DNA from: Roseivirga sp. BDSF3-8
GTDB lineage: Bacteria; Bacteroidota; Bacteroidia; Cytophagales; Cyclobacteriaceae
Reading direction: 5' to 3'
Assembly (NCBI RefSeq): GCF_041449215.1
Contig: NZ_JBGNFV010000001.1
Span: 4,171,001-4,235,000, forward strand
DNA: 64,000 bases
Part shown: piece after piece, positions 34,648 through 51,546 of the stretch
How positions within the stretch are numbered: the stretch's first letter is position 1
Layout: every line of letters starts with the position of its first letter
The notes under the pieces: model-generated
Told to the model about the DNA's origin: nothing
Databases searched by the model: none
What the model saw: the letters and a program-made list of their open reading frames with translations, nothing else
Position numbers and translations under genes: made by a program

Positions 34648-35049
34648 ACAGAATCTACGCCGGACCCCTCTAAAAAATATGACAAGCGTCCGCCCCCTTG
34701 AATTCCGGGATGGGTTTGGGCTGCGTGCGGCAGAACCGGAAAATAAATCAGTCCTGAAACGCTCAATTCGCCATCGCGCATCTTTTCCGGTATTTTGTAA
34801 GCGAGATGCGCAGCATTACTCCGATGCCGGATAATGTCCACACTAATCAGGAATTGACAAAAAATTATCCGCTGACCACTGAGAATTAACCATTAAGAAT
34901 GAATCATTTATGATTTATTCCTCAACTTTACCTTACGGTTTTGCTAACATTTGCCTGTGCAAGACAATAAAGCGGCTGAAAGACGTATAAATTGGTAGAT
35001 TTTAAATTTACCAGGTTGTAGGTTTGGTGTTTGATGTAGATTTCAATCC
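34648..35049. other. Intergenic region before the DUF4157 cluster
   Basis: 402 bases. Contains the third copy of the ACGCAT-type hairpin (34776-34811), an ATTAACCATTAAGAATGAATC low-complexity word near 34876, and AT-rich DNA up to the first DUF4157 gene, presumably with its promoter. Confidence 0.5.
34776..34811. repeat. GCGCAT/ATGCGC hairpin repeat, copy c
   Basis: GCGCATCT (34776-34783) pairs perfectly with AGATGCGC (34804-34811). It shares the flank CCTGAAACGCT..ATTC.CCATC with copy a. The A:T pair at the first stem position of copies a and b is a G:C pair here. Confidence 0.6.
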
Positions 35050-37809
<2,760 letters not shown>

Positions 37810-37973
37810 TATCGTGGCTTTCCTGTGTGCCGGGGCCGGTCATGTTGATAGCAGGGCGGTTGAGGCTGATGCAAGTATTGCCATAATTTCTCCTGAAAAA
37901 AATGATATAAAGAAGCTAATTTAAGGCCGGGGTTATCCTGACTATACCGTGAGGCCCCCACGCTATTTATCCC
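37810..37973. promoter_or_regulatory. Duplicated leader upstream of the second DUF4157 gene
   Basis: From about 37893 this spacer shares with 39834-39918 the words AAAAAAATGATATA, AGCTAATTTAA, GGCCGGGG, a CTGACCATAC-like block and TATCCCATG at the start codon. The shared leader probably carries the same promoter for genes two and three. Confidence 0.55.
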
Positions 37974-39740
<1,767 letters not shown>

Positions 39741-39918
39741 GACGGTGAATGGTGAAGGGGGACAAAAGCCGCCGGCCTACGGAGGAATGCGGGTTAGCCA
39801 ATGGCCAGATGCAGGGATTGTCTGAACTTCACATTAAAAAAAATGATATAGAGGAGCTAATTTAAAAAGGCCGGGGATGTACTGACCATACTATGACAGT
39901 GCCCGCACTATCTATCCC
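39741..39918. promoter_or_regulatory. Duplicated leader upstream of the third DUF4157 gene
   Basis: The part from 39834 repeats the leader at 37893-37973: AAAAAAATGATATA, GGAGCTAATTTAA, GGCCGGGG and CTATCTATCCCATG. The match is imperfect with small indels. Confidence 0.55.
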
Positions 39919-43862
<3,944 letters not shown>

Positions 43863-43863
<1 letters not shown>

Positions 43864-44288
43864 TGGATTTATATACCACTAACGGAAATATTATACGTAA
43901 GCAGGAACTGGATAAGGGCCTGGCGGAAATAGAAATTGAATTTGTAGGGGTAGGTATATTCTGGACCCGGCTTTTTTGCATGGTCATCTATTACCTGGTT
44001 TTGCATCATAAGCATAAAGTGGCCTATGTGCATAGTAACCATACGATGACACGGGTAGTGATTAACCAAAGTGATTACAATGATGGCCTCAGGGAAGACC
44101 TGATACAAGCACTTTTGCTGGTTAGGGAAGAGAGTAACCTGGTGAAGGCGCGCGCAGATGAACTTTTACTGGACCGTGAAGACCTGAAGGTGGTGGAAAC
44201 CAATACAGCACCTGCGCTGGATGCTTATAAAAAGACCTCGCTCGAGGGCCAGGCTTTTCTGGAGGCAGTAGCAGCGGAATTAGGGTAA
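43863..44288 (+). CDS. Partner protein coupled to the third DUF4157 gene
   Basis: 141 residues, starting in the TAATG overlap with the 1314-residue gene. The region IFWTRLFCMVIYYLVLHH (about 32-49) is hydrophobic and could be a buried helix or a membrane segment. The rest is acidic and helical. No family is recognised. Placement directly after a large modular effector-like gene, with obligatory stop-start coupling, is the usual arrangement for an immunity protein, chaperone or loading factor, and those roles are inferred only from position. The first two DUF4157 genes have no such partner. Confidence 0.75.
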
Positions 44289-44461
44289 GGAGGTGTTTTG
44301 TCATATGCAAAACGGGCGTCTGTGTGGACATTTTGTTTAGTTAGGTCAGGGTATTTAGCCATAAGGCAGGCAGGCTTGTTATGAGGGATTTGACTACAAA
44401 TAGCCATAGCGCGGACATACCTATTTGGCGTAATTGAGGTAAACTAAATGCCACAAAGATT

Positions 44462-44857
44462 ATGTCTGATAAAGTAGCCACCTTCTGGATCATCACCGGA
44501 CAAAACGATGTCTACGAGCTTGGTGATTCTCCCCGCCCCGATCAGCGAACCTTTACCTTTCAGCTAACAGAAGAGCCATATAATAGCTGGGGGTACATTA
44601 CCCTTATGGTACGTAATGTAACCTGGGAACACAACAGGGTATATATTAACGATAATTATGTGGGAAACCTGGATGTAACGCCGGGTAACCACTGGTGCCA
44701 GCAAACCCTGATAGTGGAGGTGACTACCTCGCAGAAGTTCGGCGAAGGCACTAATCGCCTGAAAATAGAGTCCCGAACGTCTGATGGGGGCACCGGGGGA
44801 AATAATGATGACTTTGAGGTAAAGCACCTCATATTCGGGTACCGGACCAACCGCTGA
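44462..44857 (+). CDS. Small beta-rich protein, unknown function
   Basis: 131 residues, cytoplasmic start (MSDKVATFWIITGQNDVYEL), no signal peptide. It is beta-rich with regularly spaced aromatic and Asn/Gly turns (YNSWGYITLMVRN; HNRVYINDNYVGNLD; HWCQQTLIVEV), which suggests a jelly-roll or carbohydrate-binding-like sandwich. FEVKHLIFGY closes the domain. It lies 173 bases after the partner gene on the same strand and converges with the minus-strand gene at 44884. By context it may belong to the DUF4157 cargo group. No family recognised. Confidence 0.75.
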   Translation: MSDKVATFWIITGQNDVYELGDSPRPDQRTFTFQLTEEPYNSWGYITLMVRNVTWEHNRVYINDNYVGNLDVTPGNHWCQQTLIVEVTTSQKFGEGTNRLKIESRTSDGGTGGNNDDFEVKHLIFGYRTNR

Positions 44858-44883
44858 AGGTGTGGCCCGGCAGATATGGCTGC

Positions 44884-45474
44884 TTATCGTGTGACCTCCT
44901 GCGTGAGGGTGATAACCACCTCACTAGCCTTAGGCTCACAGGTTATCCTGAACCGAATCATGCAGGACTTGCTGTCACCTTGGCTTATAGTAAAAACTGG
45001 TGATTCATCACAGGTGTCTTTTCGTGAAATGTATTTATTGATCGTGTAAGGGCAGTTGGTAAACCGGCCGGAGGCTTGCCGTCTGCGCTTATCCGCAGCC
45101 TCTGAAAAGCCTATCCCAACCGGCTGTTGTCTGTTACCCCCGTTTTCGTCAGGTAACTGCAAGGCAAATAGAGCCACGCCCCCGGCACCGTTCAGGTAGG
45201 CATCCTGAAGCACACAGGTAGTAAAGACGACCTCATGAGAAGGGCCCGCCTCCTGAGGTGATTTCCAGAATTTTCCGCTTTGAAAAAAGGCACCGGCCGG
45301 TACCAGGGCGTAGTCAGTCTGGTTGCATATCCGCACGGTGTTCATCTCATGAAGGGGGAATCGCTCCGGGGTAGAAACGGGTCGGGTTTCCGGACTAAAG
45401 TGAGCCATGTCCTTACTCTCGAACAGGTTATCTATAAGGTACGCTGTGTGAGTAGTTGCAGTAGTGTTTATCAT
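44884..45474 (-). CDS. Possible actinoporin-like pore-forming protein
   Basis: 196 residues from the ATG at 45474 (MINTTATTHT); an upstream in-frame start at 45588 would add 38 residues with little gene-like character. The middle follows the order of features in actinoporins: NQTDYAL (N.(T/S)...L), GAFFQSGKF (F..SG), a Pro-containing turn, GAGGVALFALQL (GA.GV strand), and VGIGFSEAADKRRRQ, where actinoporins have V.FSVPYD.N.YSN, then a C-terminal strand. It lacks their N-terminal amphipathic helix as far as I can see. There are at least four Cys. Aegerolysin-like or unrelated beta-sandwich proteins are alternatives. It converges on the small beta-rich gene at 44462. Confidence 0.65.
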   Translation of the reverse strand: MINTTATTHTAYLIDNLFESKDMAHFSPETRPVSTPERFPLHEMNTVRICNQTDYALVPAGAFFQSGKFWKSPQEAGPSHEVVFTTCVLQDAYLNGAGGVALFALQLPDENGGNRQQPVGIGFSEAADKRRRQASGRFTNCPYTINKYISRKDTCDESPVFTISQGDSKSCMIRFRITCEPKASEVVITLTQEVTR

Positions 45475-45611
45475 GCAGGTTCTTTTCTGTTTGTTTGCGC
45501 TGGTTGTACCTTCTTTACAAAGGTAATTTTTCCCCTTGTGGTACGGTGCGATTATGAATAGACCGGATGTGTACACGGGGATAGACAAAGCATAGACAGG
45601 TACCGGAAGGC

Positions 45612-45639
45612 AAAAAAATATCCTGCCAGCGGCAGGATA
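45612..45639 (-). terminator. Intrinsic terminator, minus strand
   Basis: TATCCTGCC and GGCAGGATA form a perfect 9-bp stem with a 3-base loop; the minus strand continues into T7. No established gene ends just before it. Confidence 0.75.
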
Positions 45640-45691
45640 GTTTCATTGATCAATATTAGAATGTCAGTATGTATATTATAAAAGGAATTAT

Positions 45692-45877
45692 TCATTTTTG
45701 AGTGCGCCGTATGGTCAGGAGCAGACGGTGAATCAGCCATTCAAATTGCCGGCTCCCGTACCCATAAGGCGTTTCACACTGGTTGTTAGGTTGTGTAGCG
45801 GTTTCTGTAATGTAAAAGTAGGGGGTACCACTGGTTATACACAGGCCCGGGCATAGACCCGGTATATACGGCCGCAT
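45692..45877 (-). CDS. Possible small protein upstream of an orphan terminator
   Basis: 61 codons from the ATG at 45877 (MRPYIPGLCPG). No family, no signal peptide. The only support is a clean terminator 53 bases after the stop and lack of any other gene to explain it. Cys at three positions and a basic end (TIRRTQK). Low confidence. Confidence 0.25.
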   Translation of the reverse strand: MRPYIPGLCPGLCITSGTPYFYITETATQPNNQCETPYGYGSRQFEWLIHRLLLTIRRTQK

Positions 45878-45964
45878 AGACAAAGTGTAGACCAGATGGA
45901 TGCTATGCGGTGGGTGATTTTGATAAAGTGCTGGTGTTTAGATGATTAATTGTCTTTTGAAATG

Positions 45965-46003
45965 AAAAGAGGGCGACAAAATGATTATTTGCCGCCCTCT
46001 TTG
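45965..46003 (-). terminator. Intrinsic terminator of the kinase-regulator operon
   Basis: AGAGGGCG-CAAA and TTTG-CGCCCTCT arms pair across a short AT loop, with TTTT beyond on the minus strand. It lies about 30 bases past the response-regulator stop. Confidence 0.85.
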
Positions 46004-46031
46004 TTTACGTTTTCTGCTGTAAATAAGGTGC

Positions 46032-46910
46032 CTATACCGAGCTATTGAGGTACTCTGTAAGGTCTACCTCTTTTGATAGTCCGAGCTTCTTTTTGATCCT
46101 GTACTTTTGCGTGCGTATGGTTTCCGGTGTCACATGCCGCAGGTCAGCAATTTCATGTGTGGTCATGTGTATCTTCATATAGCTGCACAGGCGCAGGTCC
46201 TGCGCCGATAGCTGCGGAAACTGCTTTTCTATTGTCTGTAGAAATTTCGGGTGGCTTTTTTCAAAGTACTGCTTGAACTCTTCCCACTGGCTGGTGTCCC
46301 GTGTATTTTGCTCTATCTGCTTTATCACGCGCTTCAGACTCATAGCCACTACCCCTGTAGCTGTATTCGCAATCTTTTTCAGCTCGGTATTAATTTCCAG
46401 CAGTGCCTCATTCTTCTGCTGGGCTTCCATAACCTTTATGCTAAGCTCACGGTCTTTTTGCTGCCTGAGCTGCTGGTGCTGGTCGCGAATCTCCTGGTTC
46501 TGGGACTGTATTGTATGAATAGCATGTTGTATGGTCAGGGCAGACTTCACACGTGCCCACAGCTCTATTTTATTGATAGGTTTGCGCAGGTAGTCCATTG
46601 CACCGAAGTCCATGGCCTGTTTCAGGTCTTCGGACTCTGTGTATACCCCCGTAATCATGATCACGGGGGTGTCTTTCAGGTAAGCATCCTGCTTTATCCT
46701 TTTCAGTAATTCCAGGCCTGTCCATTCGGGCATGTCCCAGTCCGTTATGATAATGTCCGGCTTGGTAATATGCGCCACTTCCAGTGCAGAGGGGCCACTG
46801 CGGGCCGTAAGAAGCTGAAAATCCTGGGGCCCCGCCTCCAGGTAGCGGGCCAGGTTCAGCAGGTTTTCAGGCTGGTCATCTACCAGCAATATCACACTAC
46901 CCTGCTCCAT
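46032..46910 (-). CDS. Response regulator with coiled coil and LuxR-type HTH
   Basis: 292 residues. Receiver domain at 5-125 with the acidic pair Asp11-Asp12, phosphoacceptor Asp57 (IIITDWDMPEW), Thr87 in MITG and Lys110 in YLRKPI. A long coiled coil (about 135-190) with many Gln follows. The last 60 residues are a LuxR/GerE-type helix-turn-helix: LSAQDLRLCSYMKI, HMTTHEIADLRHV, TPETIRTQKYRIKKKLGL. It starts one base after the stop of the histidine-kinase gene and is followed by a terminator, so it is the last gene of the operon. The kinase upstream is its likely partner; it presumably acts as a DNA-binding output. Confidence 0.93.
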   Translation of the reverse strand: MEQGSVILLVDDQPENLLNLARYLEAGPQDFQLLTARSGPSALEVAHITKPDIIITDWDMPEWTGLELLKRIKQDAYLKDTPVIMITGVYTESEDLKQAMDFGAMDYLRKPINKIELWARVKSALTIQHAIHTIQSQNQEIRDQHQQLRQQKDRELSIKVMEAQQKNEALLEINTELKKIANTATGVVAMSLKRVIKQIEQNTRDTSQWEEFKQYFEKSHPKFLQTIEKQFPQLSAQDLRLCSYMKIHMTTHEIADLRHVTPETIRTQKYRIKKKLGLSKEVDLTEYLNSSV

Positions 46911-46911
46911 A

Positions 46912-49900
46912 TTAAGGTATCATTTTTAGCAGCTCCCTGTACCGAGGCTCATCGCAGGCGTAGGTAGCTTCCTCCACATCACGTATCCACTGGGCAGCAG
47001 CTGGGTTTTTGAGGTCCCCTGCTTCGCGCAGCACCTTTAGTATAGCTGTAAGCTGGTTTACCTGCAGGCCGTTCAGCCTGTCAGCATACGGCTTCAGCAC
47101 CGCCATGGCCTCATCAGGCATGAGGCTTGGCTCGCTGGTATCCTCGCCGTATACAAAACCGCTGTCCTCCTGTGCCTGCTGGCCGGGTACCAGGGGCAGG
47201 GTAAACCAGAAGGTATTGCCTTCAGTGTCTGAGGTAGCTCCTATCTCACCCTGATGGCTTTCCACTGCCAGCTTACAATAGGTAAGCCCCAGCCCCGTGC
47301 TGCGGAACCTTCCCGCTCCGGCTTTGGCCTGCGAGTGGTAGGGCTCAAAGATCTTGTCGATTACCTCAGCAGGGATAGGCTTGCCTTTGTCTTTAATAGA
47401 AATGCGCAGGAAGTCATCTCCTGCTTTTTCAGAGGTGACCTTTATGTGCTTGGCCTCCGGATTATGCACGATGGCATTATTAATGAGGTTTACCAGTACC
47501 CGCACCATCAGGCGTTCATCTGCCAGCACCTTCAGAGATTTATGTCCGGTAACCTGCAGCTTTATGTGGCGGTCGCGTATGATCCAGGCCAGTTGCTCCA
47601 GGGCGTTTTCCTTCAGTTTGCCTATTGCGAGCTCTGTCACCTGGGGTTTCATTTCCGGCGATTCCAGGCGGCGGGTCTCCAGTATATCGAGGATCATTTG
47701 CTCCATGTAACGGCTAAGCTGGTTGATCTTCTGGTGGGTATCTCCGCTGGGGTCCTGCTCGGACAGCCCGATGATGTTGCTTAGCGGTGACTTGAGGTCA
47801 TGCGCGATGAGGCCTGTGAGTTTTTCCTTAAACTCATTGAGGGCGGCCAGTTCCTGGTTAGTCACCTGCAGCTCATGTGTACGCAGGGCCACTTTGGCCT
47901 CCAGGGTACTGTACATGCCGGCATTGCGGATGGAGGTGGTGATCTGGGCGCTCAGCAGGGTCAGTATCTCCAGACGGTCACGGGTGAAGGCGTAGGTCTG
48001 GCTGTTGTTTTCCAGGTACAGCACGCCCATAACGTCTCCCTGATATATGAGCGGCATACACAGGATAGACCTTGGCTTTTGCTCCTGTATGTAGCGGGTA
48101 TTTTTGTAGGGCCCTGCCGTTTGCCAGGCATCTCCCAACAGAATGGTTTTTTGGGTGTTGGCCACGGCGTGGACCACTTCCTCACTGAGCCGGTAGGCAT
48201 CGGGAATAGGTTGGCCGTCATTCAGCGGTATCTCTTCCAGCACCCGCGTGTCGCTTGCCGTATGCACCCCTTCAAGGTACATATCGTCGTCTTTCTGCAG
48301 GGCGATGATCACTCTTTCGGCACCGGTATTCTGGCTGATGATCTCCATAAGCCTGCGCAGCAGCAGGTCCAGCTTCACCTGCCTGGAAATGGCCAGCGAA
48401 CTGTCCATTAGGGCTTTCACGTCGAGGTCTATCGATTGGGTAGGGGACAGGCTTACCTCTTTGCCTTCCTCATGGGCAGCCACTATCTGGTTACGGCTGC
48501 CCTGCAGTTTCCTGGTCAGTACCTCTTCTGCCTTGCCGGTGGCTCCGCACTGTTTATAGTGATGATATGCCTCTATGTAGTGCCCCTTTGCCAGATGCAG
48601 TCCGTCTGATGCTGCCAGCGTACCGGCCTGCTCATAAGCCATGGCCGCCAGTAAGGTGTGGCCGTTGAGCTGAGCATGCTTTATTGTCTGCATCAGTCCG
48701 GCATAGGCCTGGCCGGTATCGCCCGCGGTCATATGCTGCATTGCGACGGCGAGGTGGTGATATCCGGCAAAGTTATCCGGATTAATTTCCGCATACATGG
48801 CGAGCCTCTCCATGCTCAGCTTTAGCTTTTCCTCTTTGTCAAAGTGCTCTTTGTTGGTTAGTTTGCTATGGCACAGGGCTATTGCCTGGTCAAAATGAAA
48901 ACTGACATTATGCAACTGTCCGCCGCAGGCACCGAACTCTACCAGGGCCTGGTAGTTAGCTTCCGAGACTTCCAATGCCTTTTCGTAATCTCCGGCCAGC
49001 ACATACAGCCGTGACAACACCGTCAGGGCTACTGATGAGATCATCGGGTTGGACTCTTTTGCCTCAGCCAGGACCTTTTCGGCTTTATCCGGTACTACCC
49101 CTGTTTCCAGGAGGTATTCGTTAACTACTGAAATGGCCTCGTCAGGTAAGAATCCGAATATCTGCTGGGCCTCTGGCTTTTGATATTCCATGAAAAACCT
49201 CCTGTAGAGGTCTGAGGTCTCCTGCAGGTCTGCACCATGCATGAGTCCTACCAGGAAGGTATTGAAGAGCGTACCTGCGGCCCATATCCATTCACCATAC
49301 TTGACAAGACCGGGGTAGCTGTCCTCCATCACCTGCATGGTTTCTTGGTAGGAATGGTTCCAGGCCAGGCAGTGCGCATACACGAGAGAAAGGGCTCTGT
49401 TCTTGTATACAGGGTGATTAAACCGTTCTGCCAGTTTTTCTGTCAGCTCTCCGTATTTAAAAGCCACCCCGAAGTTGTGCATGGAGGTATACACCATGGC
49501 TACGAACGAGTAGGCATCTGTGGTGGGGGCTGAAATGCCTCTGTCAAGGCTGGTGTGTGCCCATAAAAAGGTGTAATAGGCAATGTCCTGGGGACTTACA
49601 TTATAGGCATATACGCACAGTTGGTTAAAGAGAGTATTAACAATCTCGTCCTTTTCATCACTGATGTGCAGTTTCTCGAACCGGGCGATGGTTCCGGGGT
49701 CAGACAGGGATTGTACCAGGGCCTGCATGCCTTCACCCCTGGCCTCTGGTGTGGTGGCCACTGGTATGCCGGCCTTTTCCAGTGCCAGGCGTGCATACTC
49801 GTAGCCCTTGTCGTATTCCTTAAAGTAGAGCTGCAGCAGACTGTATACCTGAAGCAGGCGTAGCTCATCGTAGTCGCCTATAGGCTGGCTCTTCAGTTGC

Positions 49901-51477
49901 TCAAACAGTTTTGAACAGGTAGGCAGGTCTTTATTATACCCGGCACTTTCCAGCGCGCAGAGGTGGTATTCCAGGGTTTCCTCATAGGCGTGCTGCCAGT
50001 CATCAGGGCCAAAGTGGGCGAGGGAGCGCTGCAGGTAAGCATCTGCCTGTGCATAGGCTGTGGTGGCCAGGGCCTGTTTTCCGGCTTTGTAGTGGTACCT
50101 GCGGAAAGCCAGCTTGTCCTCGTCTGTTTCTGGTAAGCCTGCCAGCCCCAGATGATTGGCTACCAGGTAATTTATCGATGGCGATTGTTCACTCTGCTCC
50201 ATTAGCTGACGGGCTATGGCCAGGTGGTAGTGGCCTTTTTGCTCATCGGTGAGGGATTCGTATAGGGCACGCTGTATCTGGTCATGGGCAATACCGTATT
50301 CAGGGGCAGCCTGAAAAGCATTTTTTGGCAGGACAAATTCCTGGCGGGTAGCCTTTTCCAGGGCTGTGTCCACTTCTTTCAGCCTATATCCGGTAAGCTT
50401 AGCAAGCAGTGCGGCATCAAAGGTAGTGCCCAGGCAGGCAGCCCATTGCAACAGGGTGAGCGTGGTCTCGTTAAGGGCGTTAAGCCTTCTTTTCAGTGCA
50501 GGTACAAGGTTTTCCGTACCAGGTTGCCCCTCTATTTCTTTATCCTTCCACTCCCATGGCAAGGGGGCTTTATGCTTATAAAGTAATTCGTTGTCCATTA
50601 ATAGCTGGTAAAATTGATTAAGGTAAAATGGGTTACCCAGTGTTTTTCTCCACACAATGTCTCCCAGTTCACCGGCTCTGTTTATGCCATGGTTTGATTG
50701 GTTTAATAGCCAATCGGTTACCGTTTCTTTAGAAAAAGCATCGAGAGTGATGTGCTGCCCGGTGTCTTCATGCTTTTTCACAAGCTCCTTGAGGTTCTGT
50801 ACCGCATACGGGCCGGCAGCTTCCTCATTGCGGAAAGAGCCGGTAAATAGTACGGGCACCTTGTTGAGTTCCAGCCATAAGGTCTGCAGTACGGAAAGCG
50901 AGCTTTCGTCTGCCCACTGCAGGTCATCTACAAATATCACGAGGGCTTCACACGAGCGTGCCATGCTGTGAAATAGTGCCAGAAAGGCCTCTCTGATCTG
51001 CGTCTCATTGACAGTAGGCCGGTCGGATCTTTCTTTTTCCGACAGGGAGTTCAGCAATTGGGAATCAGGCAGCAATACTTGCAAAAGGGGCAGGTGGGGC
51101 TTTAAGTCCTGTGCCCATTTTGTGCGTATCTCCCGGAAGGCAGAGGCTTTTCTTGCTGCAATCCGGTGCTCAAATTGGCCGATGAGCTGTACGATCGCCT
51201 GAAAGGGCTGTCCCTGGCTGTATTGGTAAAATTTGCCCTCAAGAAAGAAAACGTCCTGCGGTAATTCGCTTTGGAGGTGGTGCACAAGGGTGGTTTTTCC
51301 CGTGCCACTGGCCCCTTCTATCAGTACCAGATGGCTGCTGCTGGTGGTGCGAGAAGCCAGGTAAGCATCATGCAGCTGCCTGGCGGCCTGTTCTCTGCCT
51401 AGCAGGCTTCCCTGTTCGGTTTTTTCAGATAGATTTTCAGTGGAATGGGGAGACGGAGGCGTATTTTCAAATCTCAT
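46912..51477 (-). CDS. Giant AAA-TPR-GAF sensor histidine kinase
   Basis: 1521 residues, cytoplasmic. Domains in order: AAA_16/STAND-type ATPase (about 25-300) with Walker A GASGTGKT (Lys61) and Walker B FVDDLQWAD; a winged-helix-like region; a long array of TPR-like helical repeats (about 400-1000); a GAF domain (about 1040-1190; ILCMPLIYQGDVMGVLYLE); HisKA with phosphoacceptor His1226 in LIAHDLKSPLSN; HATPase with NLINNAIVHN, DKGKPIP and STGLGLTYCK; and a C-terminal tail of about 90 residues. It resembles the known serine/threonine kinase-AAA-TPR-GAF-histidine kinase hybrids but lacks their N-terminal kinase. It precedes the response regulator by one base and follows the 336-residue gene by 69 bases. 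The signal sensed is unknown. Confidence 0.93.
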   Translation of the reverse strand: MRFENTPPSPHSTENLSEKTEQGSLLGREQAARQLHDAYLASRTTSSSHLVLIEGASGTGKTTLVHHLQSELPQDVFFLEGKFYQYSQGQPFQAIVQLIGQFEHRIAARKASAFREIRTKWAQDLKPHLPLLQVLLPDSQLLNSLSEKERSDRPTVNETQIREAFLALFHSMARSCEALVIFVDDLQWADESSLSVLQTLWLELNKVPVLFTGSFRNEEAAGPYAVQNLKELVKKHEDTGQHITLDAFSKETVTDWLLNQSNHGINRAGELGDIVWRKTLGNPFYLNQFYQLLMDNELLYKHKAPLPWEWKDKEIEGQPGTENLVPALKRRLNALNETTLTLLQWAACLGTTFDAALLAKLTGYRLKEVDTALEKATRQEFVLPKNAFQAAPEYGIAHDQIQRALYESLTDEQKGHYHLAIARQLMEQSEQSPSINYLVANHLGLAGLPETDEDKLAFRRYHYKAGKQALATTAYAQADAYLQRSLAHFGPDDWQHAYEETLEYHLCALESAGYNKDLPTCSKLFEQLKSQPIGDYDELRLLQVYSLLQLYFKEYDKGYEYARLALEKAGIPVATTPEARGEGMQALVQSLSDPGTIARFEKLHISDEKDEIVNTLFNQLCVYAYNVSPQDIAYYTFLWAHTSLDRGISAPTTDAYSFVAMVYTSMHNFGVAFKYGELTEKLAERFNHPVYKNRALSLVYAHCLAWNHSYQETMQVMEDSYPGLVKYGEWIWAAGTLFNTFLVGLMHGADLQETSDLYRRFFMEYQKPEAQQIFGFLPDEAISVVNEYLLETGVVPDKAEKVLAEAKESNPMISSVALTVLSRLYVLAGDYEKALEVSEANYQALVEFGACGGQLHNVSFHFDQAIALCHSKLTNKEHFDKEEKLKLSMERLAMYAEINPDNFAGYHHLAVAMQHMTAGDTGQAYAGLMQTIKHAQLNGHTLLAAMAYEQAGTLAASDGLHLAKGHYIEAYHHYKQCGATGKAEEVLTRKLQGSRNQIVAAHEEGKEVSLSPTQSIDLDVKALMDSSLAISRQVKLDLLLRRLMEIISQNTGAERVIIALQKDDDMYLEGVHTASDTRVLEEIPLNDGQPIPDAYRLSEEVVHAVANTQKTILLGDAWQTAGPYKNTRYIQEQKPRSILCMPLIYQGDVMGVLYLENNSQTYAFTRDRLEILTLLSAQITTSIRNAGMYSTLEAKVALRTHELQVTNQELAALNEFKEKLTGLIAHDLKSPLSNIIGLSEQDPSGDTHQKINQLSRYMEQMILDILETRRLESPEMKPQVTELAIGKLKENALEQLAWIIRDRHIKLQVTGHKSLKVLADERLMVRVLVNLINNAIVHNPEAKHIKVTSEKAGDDFLRISIKDKGKPIPAEVIDKIFEPYHSQAKAGAGRFRSTGLGLTYCKLAVESHQGEIGATSDTEGNTFWFTLPLVPGQQAQEDSGFVYGEDTSEPSLMPDEAMAVLKPYADRLNGLQVNQLTAILKVLREAGDLKNPAAAQWIRDVEEATYACDEPRYRELLKMIP

Positions 51478-51546
51478 AATAAATTATTCGGGCCTGAGCC
51501 CGTGACAAATACCGGCTGATTCAGAATTTGTCCTAAAAATAAGAAT

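Larger units (their letters stand above)
45475..46031. other. Spacer with two minus-strand terminators
   Basis: 557 bases. The terminator at 45965-46003 serves the response regulator. A second terminator at 45612-45639 also points minus, so something between 45640 and 45964 may be transcribed; the only candidate is the small frame at 45692-45877. Confidence 0.5.
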
